From assembly GCF_905220565.1 (NCBI RefSeq), contig NC_059406.1, positions 7,760,001-7,824,000 of the forward strand: 64,000 nucleotides of DNA, read 5' to 3'. Shown here one piece after another: positions 11,701-20,600 of the stretch. The stretch comes from Melitaea cinxia. Lineage: Eukaryota; Arthropoda; Insecta; Lepidoptera; Nymphalidae. A program made the translations under genes and the position numbers. Position 1 is the stretch's first letter. Every line of letters starts with the position of its first letter. Below the pieces are notes generated by a model that saw only the letters and a program-made list of their open reading frames with translations, did no database searches and was not told the origin of the DNA.

Positions 11701-14700
11701 ATGCATTAGAATTTATTAACTAATACGTATGAGATATAGTATAGAACATTTCAGTAAGTGTGTATGTCATAGTTATTAATCTGCAAATTTTCATTTAAAG
11801 GATATGTTAAAGAAGAGACAGGAAGTGGAACGCTTAGCGGCTGCCGGAAAACATAAATATGAGTATGACAGTGATGAAGATACATCAGAGGGAACCTGGG
11901 AACATAAGTATGCATTAATTTGATTACATTTATTGTGTGCTTCACAGTTTTACCAGCGTGAGCTATGGTCCCGTAGCTATCAAAGAACAATTACTTTAGG
12001 TGAAGCAGGAGTAAATTTACTCTTCGAGTTTATTATATCATACAAATACTTGTATCTATTCTATAAATTCATTTTTCATTTATGTAAAAGTAGCAAGAAA
12101 AACAAAACAAATTAATTTTTACACCTAATTTTGGTTTGACCTTGACATTCGCCACGTTTGTACTCGCTTTATAGATATTTGTCAAACTGGTTGACATTAT
12201 GACAAGTATTGATACATGTTTACTTGGTATGTACATTATGTATGCCTGTACCTGTCAGCAAATGGACTGTCGAATACATTAAAAAAAAAAAAAAATGATT
12301 TCGAACCAGTTCTTGAGATTACCGCCTTTAAAGAAACAAATTTCACGGCTTTATAATGTTGGTTAAGATATGGATAAACAGGAACTAGTTGGAAGAGGTC
12401 GGTCCAGAAAAATAATTATAAAATGTTTAAACGCACGCTACAACTTCATTATACTTATTATATTAAGTATTTAAATAAAAGAAGAACCGTGCTATTTCTA
12501 TTGTTATGATTTTTGAAGTAAAATTCTTTACGCACGCTTAACTTTGGGATTAAGTTGGTGAATGCGTGTTGAGAGCGTTACGAAAAGTGTGATCGGGCAA
12601 GGCGAACAAGATATATGTATAAATTGTTGGACTCCTAATTTCGTTCCTTCAAGTGAGGGGTTCTGTAGGTGTAAAAGATCACGTTATGTGTGATAAAACA
12701 AATTCCGAGCCAATTTTTAAATTTGACTGTTCAAAAGACGAGCTACTTTGATAGACTGGTTCCGCATGTTACCTTTCGTGAGCGCGTAACCGTGGCTATA
12801 ATATAGATAATTTACAATTAAAAATATTCTACGAGAAAAGAATTCGTTTCCATATGCAATTCTTTAGTTGTATGCTGCATTTAAAATTAATATTTCACTT
12901 AATCAAGGTATTTTATGCCTTCCAAAATAGCTTTGGACGATGATGCAGAGGTATAGTTCGCGTCATGTAAAAAGAACGCTGAAAGAAACTGGAGGGGGTG
13001 CGTTTGCGCATGGGTATACTCGCGCACAAGTACTACTGTTTTATTTTTTAATTAGGCTTTCACTCGCGGCTTCGTATAATGGTTATTGGTAGGTACATTA
13101 AAAAATACTAGAAATACAAGTGCGAATAATTCGGACTAAATAAGTATAATAATTATCACTTTACAAAATCACAATTTTTTTTTAAACAAAAGCAATAACA
13201 AATTTTTTAGTTATTGAAATGTCGTATTCAAAAATAATAATTATCTGTACTCTCGATATTCGTATCTTAATAGTTTTTATGTGTTTAAAATGATAAATTG
13301 ATAATTGTTTTTTAGTGAAATAAATAGTAAATGGAGAATTTTGTAATTTAAAACTTTTGTGCGCGATAATAATTTGAGTCGACGTCGAACTGTCAACCGC
13401 TGTCAACCAATAGCACACCGGCAAGCATGCCACAGTGATAAACACTCCCGTCCCCCTACCCCGTACCACCAAATAGACCGGTAAATCGCTTCTGCGCAGC
13501 TTCAAGGCCAGCGTTCTTTTTACATGACGCGAACTATACCTTGCCAGAGTATCTCGTATATTTGAGACAAAATAAGTCGGATACTCTATATAAGCAATGT
13601 ATTAAATTTTTGTTATATTTTTATGTTATATATTTATTATCATGATATACATAATATATAAAATGTTGATTAATTTATAAAGATTTAGTTCATGAGTTCT
13701 TATAGGTTGTAACCTAACTTGTAAAAATACCTTCAAATCAAACAAAATTTTTAAAGTTATTTTCCCAATATTCCCAAAGTCATTGATAGGATAATGTTGA
13801 ATTATGTCACTTTTTAAGTACATAAAAATACTTTTATTAACGTTTTATTTACAGATTGCGTGCAAAAGAAATGAATGCTACAGAGAAATGGGCGACAGAA
13901 CTTACAAAGCAAGCTGCGGGTAAACATCACATTGGAGACTTTCTTCCACCTGAAGAGCTAAAGAAGTAAGACAATTAATAATATAACACTACAGCGTAAA
14001 TTTTTAATAAACAGTTTGATATGTATAATTGTCCATTTGTCCATTATTTAAAAACGGAAATAATGTATACAACGTGAACTTAGATAAGTTACGAGTTTTT
14101 ACAAACTACTAGATAACAAATAATGCTAATATATAGAAGTATAATTGATTTATAAAAAAACCGTAACTCTGTGCAAGACAATTTTGAAATATATCTTATA
14201 TGTATATATAATTGTTTTTTTCTAATTTTTGTTAAAAATCCAAATTGTTTGCAGATTCATGGAAAAATATTCAGCAATAAAAAGTGGCAAGGAGCCAGAC
14301 TTGAGTGATTACAAGGAGTACAAACTAAAAGAGGATAACGTTGGTAAGATTTAATTTATTTAGTTTCTGCATTTAGAACTCACAATATCATTTTTCTAAC
14401 CAACATAATCTGAACACAAGATACAACAATGTTATATACAAACTAAACTAAGTAATCTGCTTTTTAAATAACTCATCTATTACATCTATCCACTTAAAAA
14501 TAAAATCATTAGAGTAGCATTTTTAAATTTATTAAAATCATTATTTTAGGCTTCAAAATGCTACAGAAGCTCGGTTGGAATGAGGGTGAAGGTCTCGGCG
14601 CCGAAGGGACTGGTATCGTTGAACCAATAAATAAGTAAGTAAACTTATATATGTAGCTGACCCAACAGACTGTTTTGTCTTCACTATGAATATTATATTC

Positions 14701-17700
14701 GAATTAGAATAAATATATTTATTATTTATTTATCTATGTACTCTCATCGGCTATACTTTTTTACGGTACCCGAACTGTCATCATATGCGCGAAGTTTTTT
14801 TTTTTTAAATAAATATAAATAGGTCGGCAAACAAGCGTACGGCTCACCTGAAGGTAAGCGATTACCGTAGCTTATAGACGTCTGTAACGATACAAGCATC
14901 GCAAGCTGTGTTCGGATTTTACTTAAACTCAATAAAAGTAAGAAAAATAAAAAATAAAACATTAATTTATTACTTACTATGTAACTCATTTTATCGAATT
15001 TTTGACTTAAACGTTAATGTGTATATTCCATTTTTTTAGAAGTGTCCTATTTAGTAAACAAACCCTGTCAATACGTAATTCACGATTTTTGCGCATTTAT
15101 CACCCACTCACAATACATTAGATTATGGACATTTGTATAACTCCATTAACTATATATATCAAATCATTATAAACATAAAAACTAATAAAATACGAATATT
15201 GAGAGTACGGATAATTAATATTTTTTAGTCTATCATTTCCATATGTTTTGATAAAATATTTATTTAATCATTTCTGATTAACTAAATCAAAATACGAATT
15301 ACTTTTTACTAAATAAATTCATTTTTCACTTTTTAGTTTCCTGTTTGAAGTCGTTTTTTTTTTTTTTTGTTAAAAATTATTTTATTCACGTCACGGTCTA
15401 CATTGCCGTCATTTTGTATTAATGACCCAAGGTACCGGAAGTTGGAGTAGACAGGTAGGGATACACCATCCAAGGCAATATGGGAAAAACCGGACAAACC
15501 GCTGAAATTGCAGAATAAGTGCTCGGTTTTAGATCTACTTATTCTCAATCCCGCGCCCTCCAGTCTTTCCTGCCATTTTCCCAGTTAAGAGCATTATCTC
15601 CGACATGAACAACGTCATCGGCAAACAGCACACACCAGGATGCTTCCTCTTAGAACATCCATTACTAGGAGGAATAAATACGGGCTTAAAGCCGACCCCT
15701 AATGCAAACCTACAGCCACGTTGAACTTGCCAGTTACTCCTGCTTCGGACCGAACGTGGGTGCTAGCTCTATCATACATCGCCTGAACAAGTCGTACATA
15801 CTTCTCTGGCACTCCTTTCCCTTTCATAGCCCACCACAGAACCTTACGGGGGATTCTCGTATGCCTTTTCCAGATCTACGAACACCATATGCAAGTCTTT
15901 GTGCGAGTCGTTATTTTTCGCAGAGTTGGCGTAGTGCAAATATTGCGTCCGTAGTTCCCCGGCCGATTTATGCCGATAAATCCAAATTGGTTCTGTGTGA
16001 CCTCACATATTTCTCTCATTCGTCGCGCTATCACTTTCTCCCATATCTTCATGCTGTGTGACATAAGCTTTATTTCCCGATAGCTGCTGCAATCCTGTAT
16101 GTCACCTTTATTTTTAAAAATAGGCACCAGTGAACTGTTGCACCATTCCTCAAGTATAACCTCTTCTTGCAGCAACTTATTGAAAAATAAAGTCAGCCAC
16201 TTCCATCCATCCGCATTCAAAAACTTCCACATACAAAATAATAATGTGATAATAAAACTAATAGGGTCGACTTTTTTTTCTAGACACAGGGAGCCCTATT
16301 GTGTTGTAAATTTTATTTGAGACGTCTTTTTTACCGACCATTAATATTATAAATTTATAAATTTGTCTTTTATGATAATATTTGATGCTCGATTTAATTA
16401 ATTTTTTTCGTAATTCTGTATCCCCACTAATCATATATAAAAATGAATAGTAAAATGTGTTAGTAAGCGCATAACTCAATAACGCCTGAACCAATTTTAA
16501 CAATTTTTTTTTTTTAAATCTTCGTTGAAGTCCAAGGATGGTTTTTACGGCGAGAAAAATTCGAATAATTTCCGGGAAAACTCTAAAAACAGCCCTTTTC
16601 TTTTTTCCCATACAAACGTTTTCACACAAATTAAAATGTAGAGTCAATTTGCAATTTATTATCGCTGCACAAAGTTCAAATTCAATCATATCTATCAATA
16701 CAGTGTGCGTGTTCGCGTTGGACGATCTAATGTCGCGTTCCGAAACTCAACAAAAGATATCGCGAATCCGACTAAATTGAATAGTCAAAAAATGTAAGAG
16801 CCATAGATTATTTGTACTGATTTTTATTTTGGTTGGCTTCGCGATATTATTTTTTTTTATTTTAGTTTCGGCACGCGACATAAAATGCATTAGTTTTCAA
16901 GTCGTCTGTCAAACAAATCGCGTAAAAAAAGGGTTTTATTATCTTCAATTATTAATTTAATATCACGTCACGATCAGGCCAAATCGGCGCGATCGGGCAC
17001 GACGCGTCGCGCGTTTCTGTGATGTAGACTTGCGCCACTTTTAAATACAATCACGTCGGTTAAATAACCCGTCTATCTCTATGTTATATTATTGAGGCAA
17101 ACAATTTATAAATATCTGTCACCTTTGTTGAACCCTAAGTTCGCGTCTTAGTTTGAAGCCCTCTAGCAGACATCCCAGTCGGGGTTTTTAATTGGGTCAC
17201 GGAAGGGTGGCCAAAGTTCGTGGAAGCGAAGATACTTTGGTCACCCGAGCTGAACCTCACACACCACCCTATCATCAGGGTGACGGTTCTGTTCAGGAGA
17301 ATTTTTTGCGCCGACTATAAAATAGGTAGGAACGAAAAACTGCCACATTCCAAATCTTTTTAAAAGAACGAAGTCTGTCGGGTCCGCTAGTTCTTAATAA
17401 AAATACTCAATATATTATCAGGTTAAGAAATAATTTCAGCAATATGGCATCGTTAAATATTTGAAAGCAAAATGAATTTTATTTTCATCTATGGCTTATT
17501 ATAATAATATTGTTCATAAATCCCCTCTGTATTGTCTGTGTTTCCATACCCCCAACACAGGAGTGTATGGCTACGGCACTAAAGAATTTAGCCGCCCCCT
17601 CTCTTCCCGTGGGTGTCGTAAGAGGCGACTAAGGGATAACAAGGTTCCACAACCACCTTGGAACTTAAGAAGCCGACCGATGGCGGGATAACCATCCAAC

Positions 17701-18526
17701 TGCTGGCTTTGAAATACACAGGCCGAAGACGGGCAGCAGCGTCTTCGGTGCGACAAAGCCAGTACTGCGGTCACCAACCCGCCTGCCCAGCGTGGTGACT
17801 ATGGGCAAAACACATGAGTTCACATTATTTTTGGCGTAAACTTATGGAGGCCTATGTCCAGCAGTGGACTGTATAGGCTGTAATGATTTAATGATTGAAC
17901 GCAGGAGCAAATCTTAGTGGGACCCTTGAGTGTGTGGCGTTTATTTATTTATTTTTCTTCTAGGGCTAATCAACCTGTAGCTAATTTAGGATTAGGCGCG
18001 TCAACATCAGATAATGTTTGTCCCGATGACGACGAATTCGACGCTTACAGAAAGCGAATGATGCTCGCTTACCGCTTCAGACCGAATCCCTTGGTAAGTA
18101 ATTTATAAGCCCCGTTCCTATATTAAAAAAAAAAAAAAAAAAACATTCTGTTCAGAAACGTTCAATGACGAAACAATAACAATCGAATCCTTTCGTTTTT
18201 ATCTACATAAGTTTTTGTTTATTGTTCGTGCACCGATGATATTGCTTTAAAGCCTATTTTACATAGAATGAATACGATTTTTGAATACAAAAAATATAAT
18301 TTAAGTGAACCAAAAAAAAATGTTAATTTGTTTCATCTAAAAATACTGATCGTAAAACAGGTTCATCAAAATTATAAAGTAAACAATTTTGTTTTTAGAT
18401 GAATTACCTATACCTTTAAAATTTTATTCTAATTCAAACCATATACGTAGTTAGCTTAAAATATGAGTTTTTAAAATAAAACGATTATTTTTTTTACAGA
18501 ACAATCCTCGCCGACCATACTATTAA
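5449..18526 (+). CDS. SUGP1: SURP and G-patch domain-containing splicing factor, SUGP1/SF4 orthologue (5'-partial)
   Basis: Twelve exons: 5449-5712, 5965-7280, 7866-7971, 8438-8620, 8782-8957, 11251-11417, 11801-11907, 13855-13965, 14255-14343, 14550-14634, 17964-18093, 18500-18526. All inferred introns are GT-AG and every junction phase agrees, giving about 919 codons. Order: N-terminal segment (NIFSNDGSFMSQYKALLEKQ), Gly-Pro-Met-rich insertion, one SURP module, KKSRWG motif, acidic YDSDEDTSEGTWEHK, G-patch, and the C-terminus LAYRFRPNPLNNPRRPYY, which is nearly invariant in SUGP1. In other animals SUGP1 is a nuclear spliceosomal protein that works with SF3B1 in branch-site recognition and uses its G-patch to activate the helicase DHX15. 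Vertebrate SUGP1 has two SURP modules; I find only one. The start codon exon is left of the window. Confidence 0.93.
5965..7280 (+). CDS. SUGP1: SUGP1 exon b: large Gly-Pro-Met/Asn-rich exon
   Basis: This 1,316-base exon joins the previous one by completing an AGG codon (SR|EKHRRWNDRGRNRGHSP). About residues 85-230 of the exon (6220-6640) are tandem PGPMG/GPIGPG pentads encoded by a 15-18 bp minisatellite; the rest is GPNGPN/PPNFMG-type low complexity, ending NIPPPMPLPLNHIPKPNDVE. No stop interrupts it. I recall no equivalent in vertebrate SUGP1. The minus-strand frames over the array are mirror artefacts of the repeat. Donor gtaaac at 7281. Confidence 0.88.
7281..7865. other. SUGP1 intron
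   Basis: AT-rich intron with no repeat I recognise. Alternative acceptors at 7816-7817 and 7852-7853 are in the same phase as the one chosen (ttctctctgcag, ending 7865), so the next exon could begin up to 48 bases earlier. Confidence 0.5.
7866..7971 (+). CDS. SUGP1: SUGP1 exon c: first part of the SURP module
   Basis: Encodes RAAAEVATNGDRWENVLK then AIHSQDQNMW, the helix-turn-helix beginning of a SURP (SWAP) domain. The Trp codon is split and completed by the next exon. SURP modules in splicing factors bind partner helices such as SF1. The acceptor was picked for its pyrimidine tract; the 3' boundary is firm. Confidence 0.8.
7972..8437. other. SUGP1 intron
   Basis: AT-rich intron, nothing else seen. 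Confidence 0.5.
8438..8620 (+). CDS. SUGP1: SUGP1 exon d: end of SURP module and acidic linker
   Basis: Continues the SURP module with FLHNTNSNEYKAYRDLVHKI, matching the conserved F-L-x(n)-Y-x-Y-Y/F end of SURP domains. Next comes a Lys/Glu linker ending DDDSNDAKIIKEESKD. Acceptor atttcag, donor gtatgt. Confidence 0.87.
8782..8957 (+). CDS. SUGP1: SUGP1 exon e: Arg/Lys-rich KKSRWG motif
   Basis: Encodes a Ser/Asp/Lys-rich segment followed by RERRKRKKSRWGDN. A basic patch ending in Ser-Arg-Trp is present at the same place in vertebrate SUGP1 and resembles a UHM-ligand motif, which docks on U2AF-homology domains; it also serves as a likely nuclear localisation signal. Acceptor catttag, donor gtaatt. 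Confidence 0.87.
9003..9190 (+). repeat. tRNA-derived SINE (5' part)
   Basis: GCGTTAACGCAAAGGTCATAGC reads as a degenerate A box and GGTTCTGGATTCGATCCCC as a B box, about 35 bases apart as in tRNA-promoted SINEs. The following GTGTGTT/TTTGCCGTCGTCTGGG tail is shared with the SINE at 37493. In a SUGP1 intron. Confidence 0.65.
9694..10001 (+). mobile_element. Non-autonomous Helitron-like element
   Basis: Begins TC (TCTAATATATAAAATTCTCG) directly after A and ends CTAG directly before T, consistent with Helitron insertion between A and T. A short hairpin (ggcaa...ttgcc) lies about 8 bases before CTAG. The body ('ctcctccgaaacggcttgac ... tcggccaacatctatttttc') is a common lepidopteran repeat; an inverted partial copy is at 48990-49143. 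No coding sequence. Confidence 0.75.
10002..11250. other. SUGP1 intron remainder
   Basis: AT-rich unique-looking intron sequence with no repeat, RNA gene or exon I can support. It precedes the acceptor tattttatag at 11241-11250. Confidence 0.4.
11251..11417 (+). CDS. SUGP1: SUGP1 exon f
   Basis: Encodes KLSKIDEEGLKLTNVNRNNQ followed by ALMQYAMTNYGTTNLSAEDW and LNLLYQ. This corresponds to the conserved linker before the coiled segment in SUGP1. Phase 0 at its 3' end. Acceptor tattttatag, donor gttgga. Confidence 0.8.
11801..11907 (+). CDS. SUGP1: SUGP1 exon g: YDSDEDTSEGTWEHK
   Basis: Begins DMLKKRQEVERLAAAGKHKY and continues into the acidic EYDSDEDTSEGTWEHK, a hallmark close to the vertebrate segment at this position. 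Acceptor catttaaag, donor gtatgc; ends two bases into a Lys codon. Confidence 0.88.
11908..12948. other. SUGP1 intron with a dispersed repeat
   Basis: Around 12500-12690 ('acgcacgcttaactttggga ... gagcgttacgaaaa') matches the inverted sequence at 63640-63770, so it is a dispersed repeat. Nothing else recognised. Confidence 0.4.
12949..13541. mobile_element. MITE-like DNA element with long terminal inverted repeats
   Basis: AGGTATAGTTCGCGTCATGT at 12949 and its complement at 13541 extend to about 35 bp of inverted repeat (continuing AAAAAGAACGCTG). No transposase frame inside. Flanks gatgcaga and ttgccaga match at 6 of 8 positions, suggesting an aged 8-bp target duplication (hAT-like), but this is weak. 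Confidence 0.65.
13855..13965 (+). CDS. SUGP1: SUGP1 exon h
   Basis: Encodes LRAKEMNATEKWATELTKQA then AGKHHIGDFLPPEELKK. GKHxIGDFLPPxEL is a conserved SUGP1 motif just before the G-patch. Acceptor tttacag, donor gtaaga. Confidence 0.9.
14255..14343 (+). CDS. SUGP1: SUGP1 exon i
   Basis: Encodes FMEKYSAIKSGKEPDLSDY then KEYKLKEDNVG, which leads directly into the G-patch. Acceptor gtttgcag, donor gtaaga. Confidence 0.9.
14550..14634 (+). CDS. SUGP1: SUGP1 exon j: G-patch core
   Basis: Encodes GFKMLQKLGWNEGEGLG then AEGTGIVEPINK, with the glycine pattern and the aromatic after the second Gly expected of a G-patch, the module that binds and activates DEAH helicases. The Gly codon is split at the 5' junction. 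Acceptor ttattttag, donor gtaagt. Confidence 0.93.
14635..15339. other. SUGP1 intron with a dispersed 3'-tail repeat
   Basis: Around 14810-14905 ('ggtcggcaaacaagcgtacg ... gtaagcgattaccgtagc') is the inverted form of a repeat tail also found at 63500-63600. The rest is AT-rich intron with nothing recognised. Confidence 0.45.
15340..16255 (-). mobile_element. Decayed RTE-like LINE fragment
   Basis: Minus-strand frames hold reverse transcriptase pieces: WCNSSLVPIFKNKGDIQDCS, YREIKLMSHSMKIWEKVIAR, CEVTQNQFGFI (15960-16232), then LRISRSKTEHLF and FRYLGSLIQNDG (15333-15550). These are the LVPIFKNKGDIQ and YRGIKLMSH motifs of RTE-type elements. The segment between them carries stops, frameshifts and deletion, including the YADD region. 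It lies in the last large SUGP1 intron, opposite to the gene. Confidence 0.8.
16256..17391. repeat. Intron sequence ending in a Helitron-like 3' end
   Basis: 17040-17391 ends with 'cgaagtctgtcgggtccgctag' followed by T, the same 3' terminus as other Helitron-like copies here. Its body carries 'gtttttaattgggtcacgga' and 'caccctatcatcagggtgac'. 16256-17040 has no recognisable feature beyond AT-rich sequence; frames read there are not supported. Confidence 0.45.
17555..17890 (+). repeat. RTE-family 3' tail copy
   Basis: Non-coding 3' end of an abundant lepidopteran LINE: 'cccgtgggtgtcgtaagagg', 'gatggcgggataaccatcca', 'ggcctatgtccagcagtgga', ending in a short TGATTTAATGATT tail. A close copy is at 40060-40385. 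The short frames on it are not genes. Confidence 0.75.
17964..18093 (+). CDS. SUGP1: SUGP1 exon k
   Basis: Encodes ANQPVANLGLGASTSDN, CPDDDEFDAYRKRMMLAYRF and RPNPL. DDDEFDAYRKRMMLAYRFR is nearly identical to the vertebrate SUGP1 end. Acceptor tttcttctag, donor gtaagt, phase 0. Confidence 0.95.
18500..18526 (+). CDS. SUGP1: SUGP1 terminal coding exon (NNPRRPYY stop)
   Basis: Acceptor tttttttacag; encodes NNPRRPYY and TAA. Too short for automatic detection but exactly the conserved SUGP1 C-terminus. The 3' UTR follows; an AATAAA at about 19058-19063 is one possible poly(A) signal, and others lie near 20100. Confidence 0.93.
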   Translation, partial: NNPRRPYY

Positions 18527-20181
18527 GGAAGAAAAATATTTATAGTACCAAGAAAAATATAAGTACATTCAAAAATATTGAATTTATTATTATACACCAT
18601 ATTCATACAATATTATAATAATATATACATACAAGATTCAAGATGTTACACGACTTTTAGTATACTTATTTTGACGAAAATCTTGTAATGTCCCTACCAC
18701 TTTCTATTAAATTGTTTTAGTAATTAGTTAGTGCAAAATAGTTCAACAGAAGTTGCCATTTCGAGTTAAATTTGCACATCATGGATGAAGCAGAAAATGG
18801 TAGTTATGCATGTTCTATGTTGCAGCGTAATTAATTATTAATTTCCAATTTCTTTATAAATAGTTTGTTTTGTAACGGAATAGTTAAATAATTTATTTTA
18901 ATTAAATTTCACACTATCATGGGTATACTTAAAATGAGTTAGTTTTTTTTATTTCATTCATGTTAAAAAAAATTCTTTAGTTTTCAATAACGAATAAGGC
19001 CGAGGCCCTTGCCGACTTTTGAGAAACTTCTAGGCTTATACAGTATATATATTTATTAATAAACTGTAAAAAGTAGCATATGTGCTATTCTTGATCTCCA
19101 GCTATCCACGTACAAATTGTCATTAAAACTCTGAACGCCATGGGGGTCACCAATTGGGCCGCACTTATGTAGCCGATAGAGCCAGCTTAAAATCGCTTAT
19201 TTACAAAATTCTAATAATATTTTTATTGCACTACCATACCCATTCTTAAAGAACTTACTTATTTTTCCTTACACTATTTGACATATTTTTCTAAGTCATA
19301 ATTCTTAAGTTGACTCTGGCTCACGATCATATGATGTCCCTACGGCACCAACGCAGCAATTGTGTGTCCGTCATCGTCCCCCAGGGCCGAAACAGAAAAA
19401 CTAAAGAATCAAGGCGGCGTTTAACGTCTTAAAATCGATCCAGTAGGTAGTTTTTGCGTGAAAGTTTAACAAACATACATACATACCAACATCCATCCTC
19501 ACAAACTTTCGCATTTATAATATTAATAGGATTGTTTGTGTTCATTTCAAATTTAAGGAACAAAGAATACCATGTATTAAGTATTCACTAATAATTCAAC
19601 TTCAATAGATTGCTATATAATAGGGACACGGTTCTGACGTAATGTAGTAGAATTGTGGTTCAAAAAGTTTAATATTACTTTCTTTGCGAGGTACTGTCCT
19701 AATTATACATATTATCTCGAAAAAGTTAAAACGTTTATGATATAATGTATTTTGATGCGAAGAATGCATATTTATTTATTATTTTATCAAAACCAACTAT
19801 CTTTATTAGAGATAATAAATTTTTGTTTATAAAAAAATCGGATGAGATCGCGCCACAGCCTGTTATAAACTAGACTGGCCATTTTCATTTTTTTAATAAA
19901 ATAATAAATGAAACCTAGAACAAACCCTTGTTATAAACTTTTTTTGGATGTAAGATTTTTATTACTATAAAAAAAATTGTTAGTCTTAAGAAATAGATCC
20001 AAAATACATAGTTAGGTAATCTTGGAATTATACGTGACCTTCCCTTTTTGTATGATATATTAAAACCTTTATTAAGAAGAACAGGTGTTGTTTATTTTTG
20101 AATAAAAATAAGAAGTCTTCGTGTGTTTTATTTTTATACGTGCTAGCATGTTTTCCTTACAGCGTATTAAAAAAAATTTAA
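18527..20181. other. SUGP1 3' UTR and intergenic sequence
   Basis: AT-rich. 19410-19550 is an inverted fragment of a dispersed Helitron-like repeat ('gtagtttttgcgtgaaagtt ... cacaaactttcgcatttata'). No gene found. Confidence 0.4.
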
Positions 20182-20400
20182 TCTATACAAATAAATAAAA
20201 TTGGAGTGTCTGTTTGTAATATTAAAATAATCGCTTTTTAATAAATGCATATGGATGTATGTATACACGTGACACGGTACACAACAAATAATTTTTTTTT
20301 ACGATTTTTGTCTGTCTGTTAGTTTCGGCTAATCTCTGAAACGGCTGTACCGATTTTGACGGGACTTTCACTGGCAGTAAGCTGAGGTAACACGGAGTAA

Positions 20401-20567
20401 GCGTTCCTGCACACGATGCCGTCACCGCGCCGTCGCCGCGCCGACGCCGCGCAATTACACTGTAGATACGAGTCGCGCGAAGCCCGCCACCGCGTCGCCG
20501 CCGCGCCGCCACCGCGCGCGTTCCCCTCCCTCCTTGTTTGTTTGATTCATTCCATTACCGGCCGCGT
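20401..20567 (+). repeat. Left terminal inverted repeat of the Harbinger element
   Basis: GC-rich 167-bp arm (cgccgtcgccgcgccgacgc), followed 33 bases later by the MADF gene ATG, so it probably includes that gene's promoter. The same Arg/Gly-rich open frame can be read from both arms and is an artefact of the inverted repeat. Confidence 0.9.
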
Positions 20568-20600
20568 CGTGCACGTGCGTGAACTTGTTAATTAATTACC

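Noticed and set aside
16258..16698. 146-codon minus frame
   Set aside because: No domain or repeat-family match, odd composition, antisense in a SUGP1 intron next to LINE debris.
20222..20512. Arg/Gly-rich frame of about 96 codons, repeated at 23292-23495
   Set aside because: The same peptide is read from both arms of the Harbinger inverted repeat; it is GC-rich terminal sequence, not a gene.
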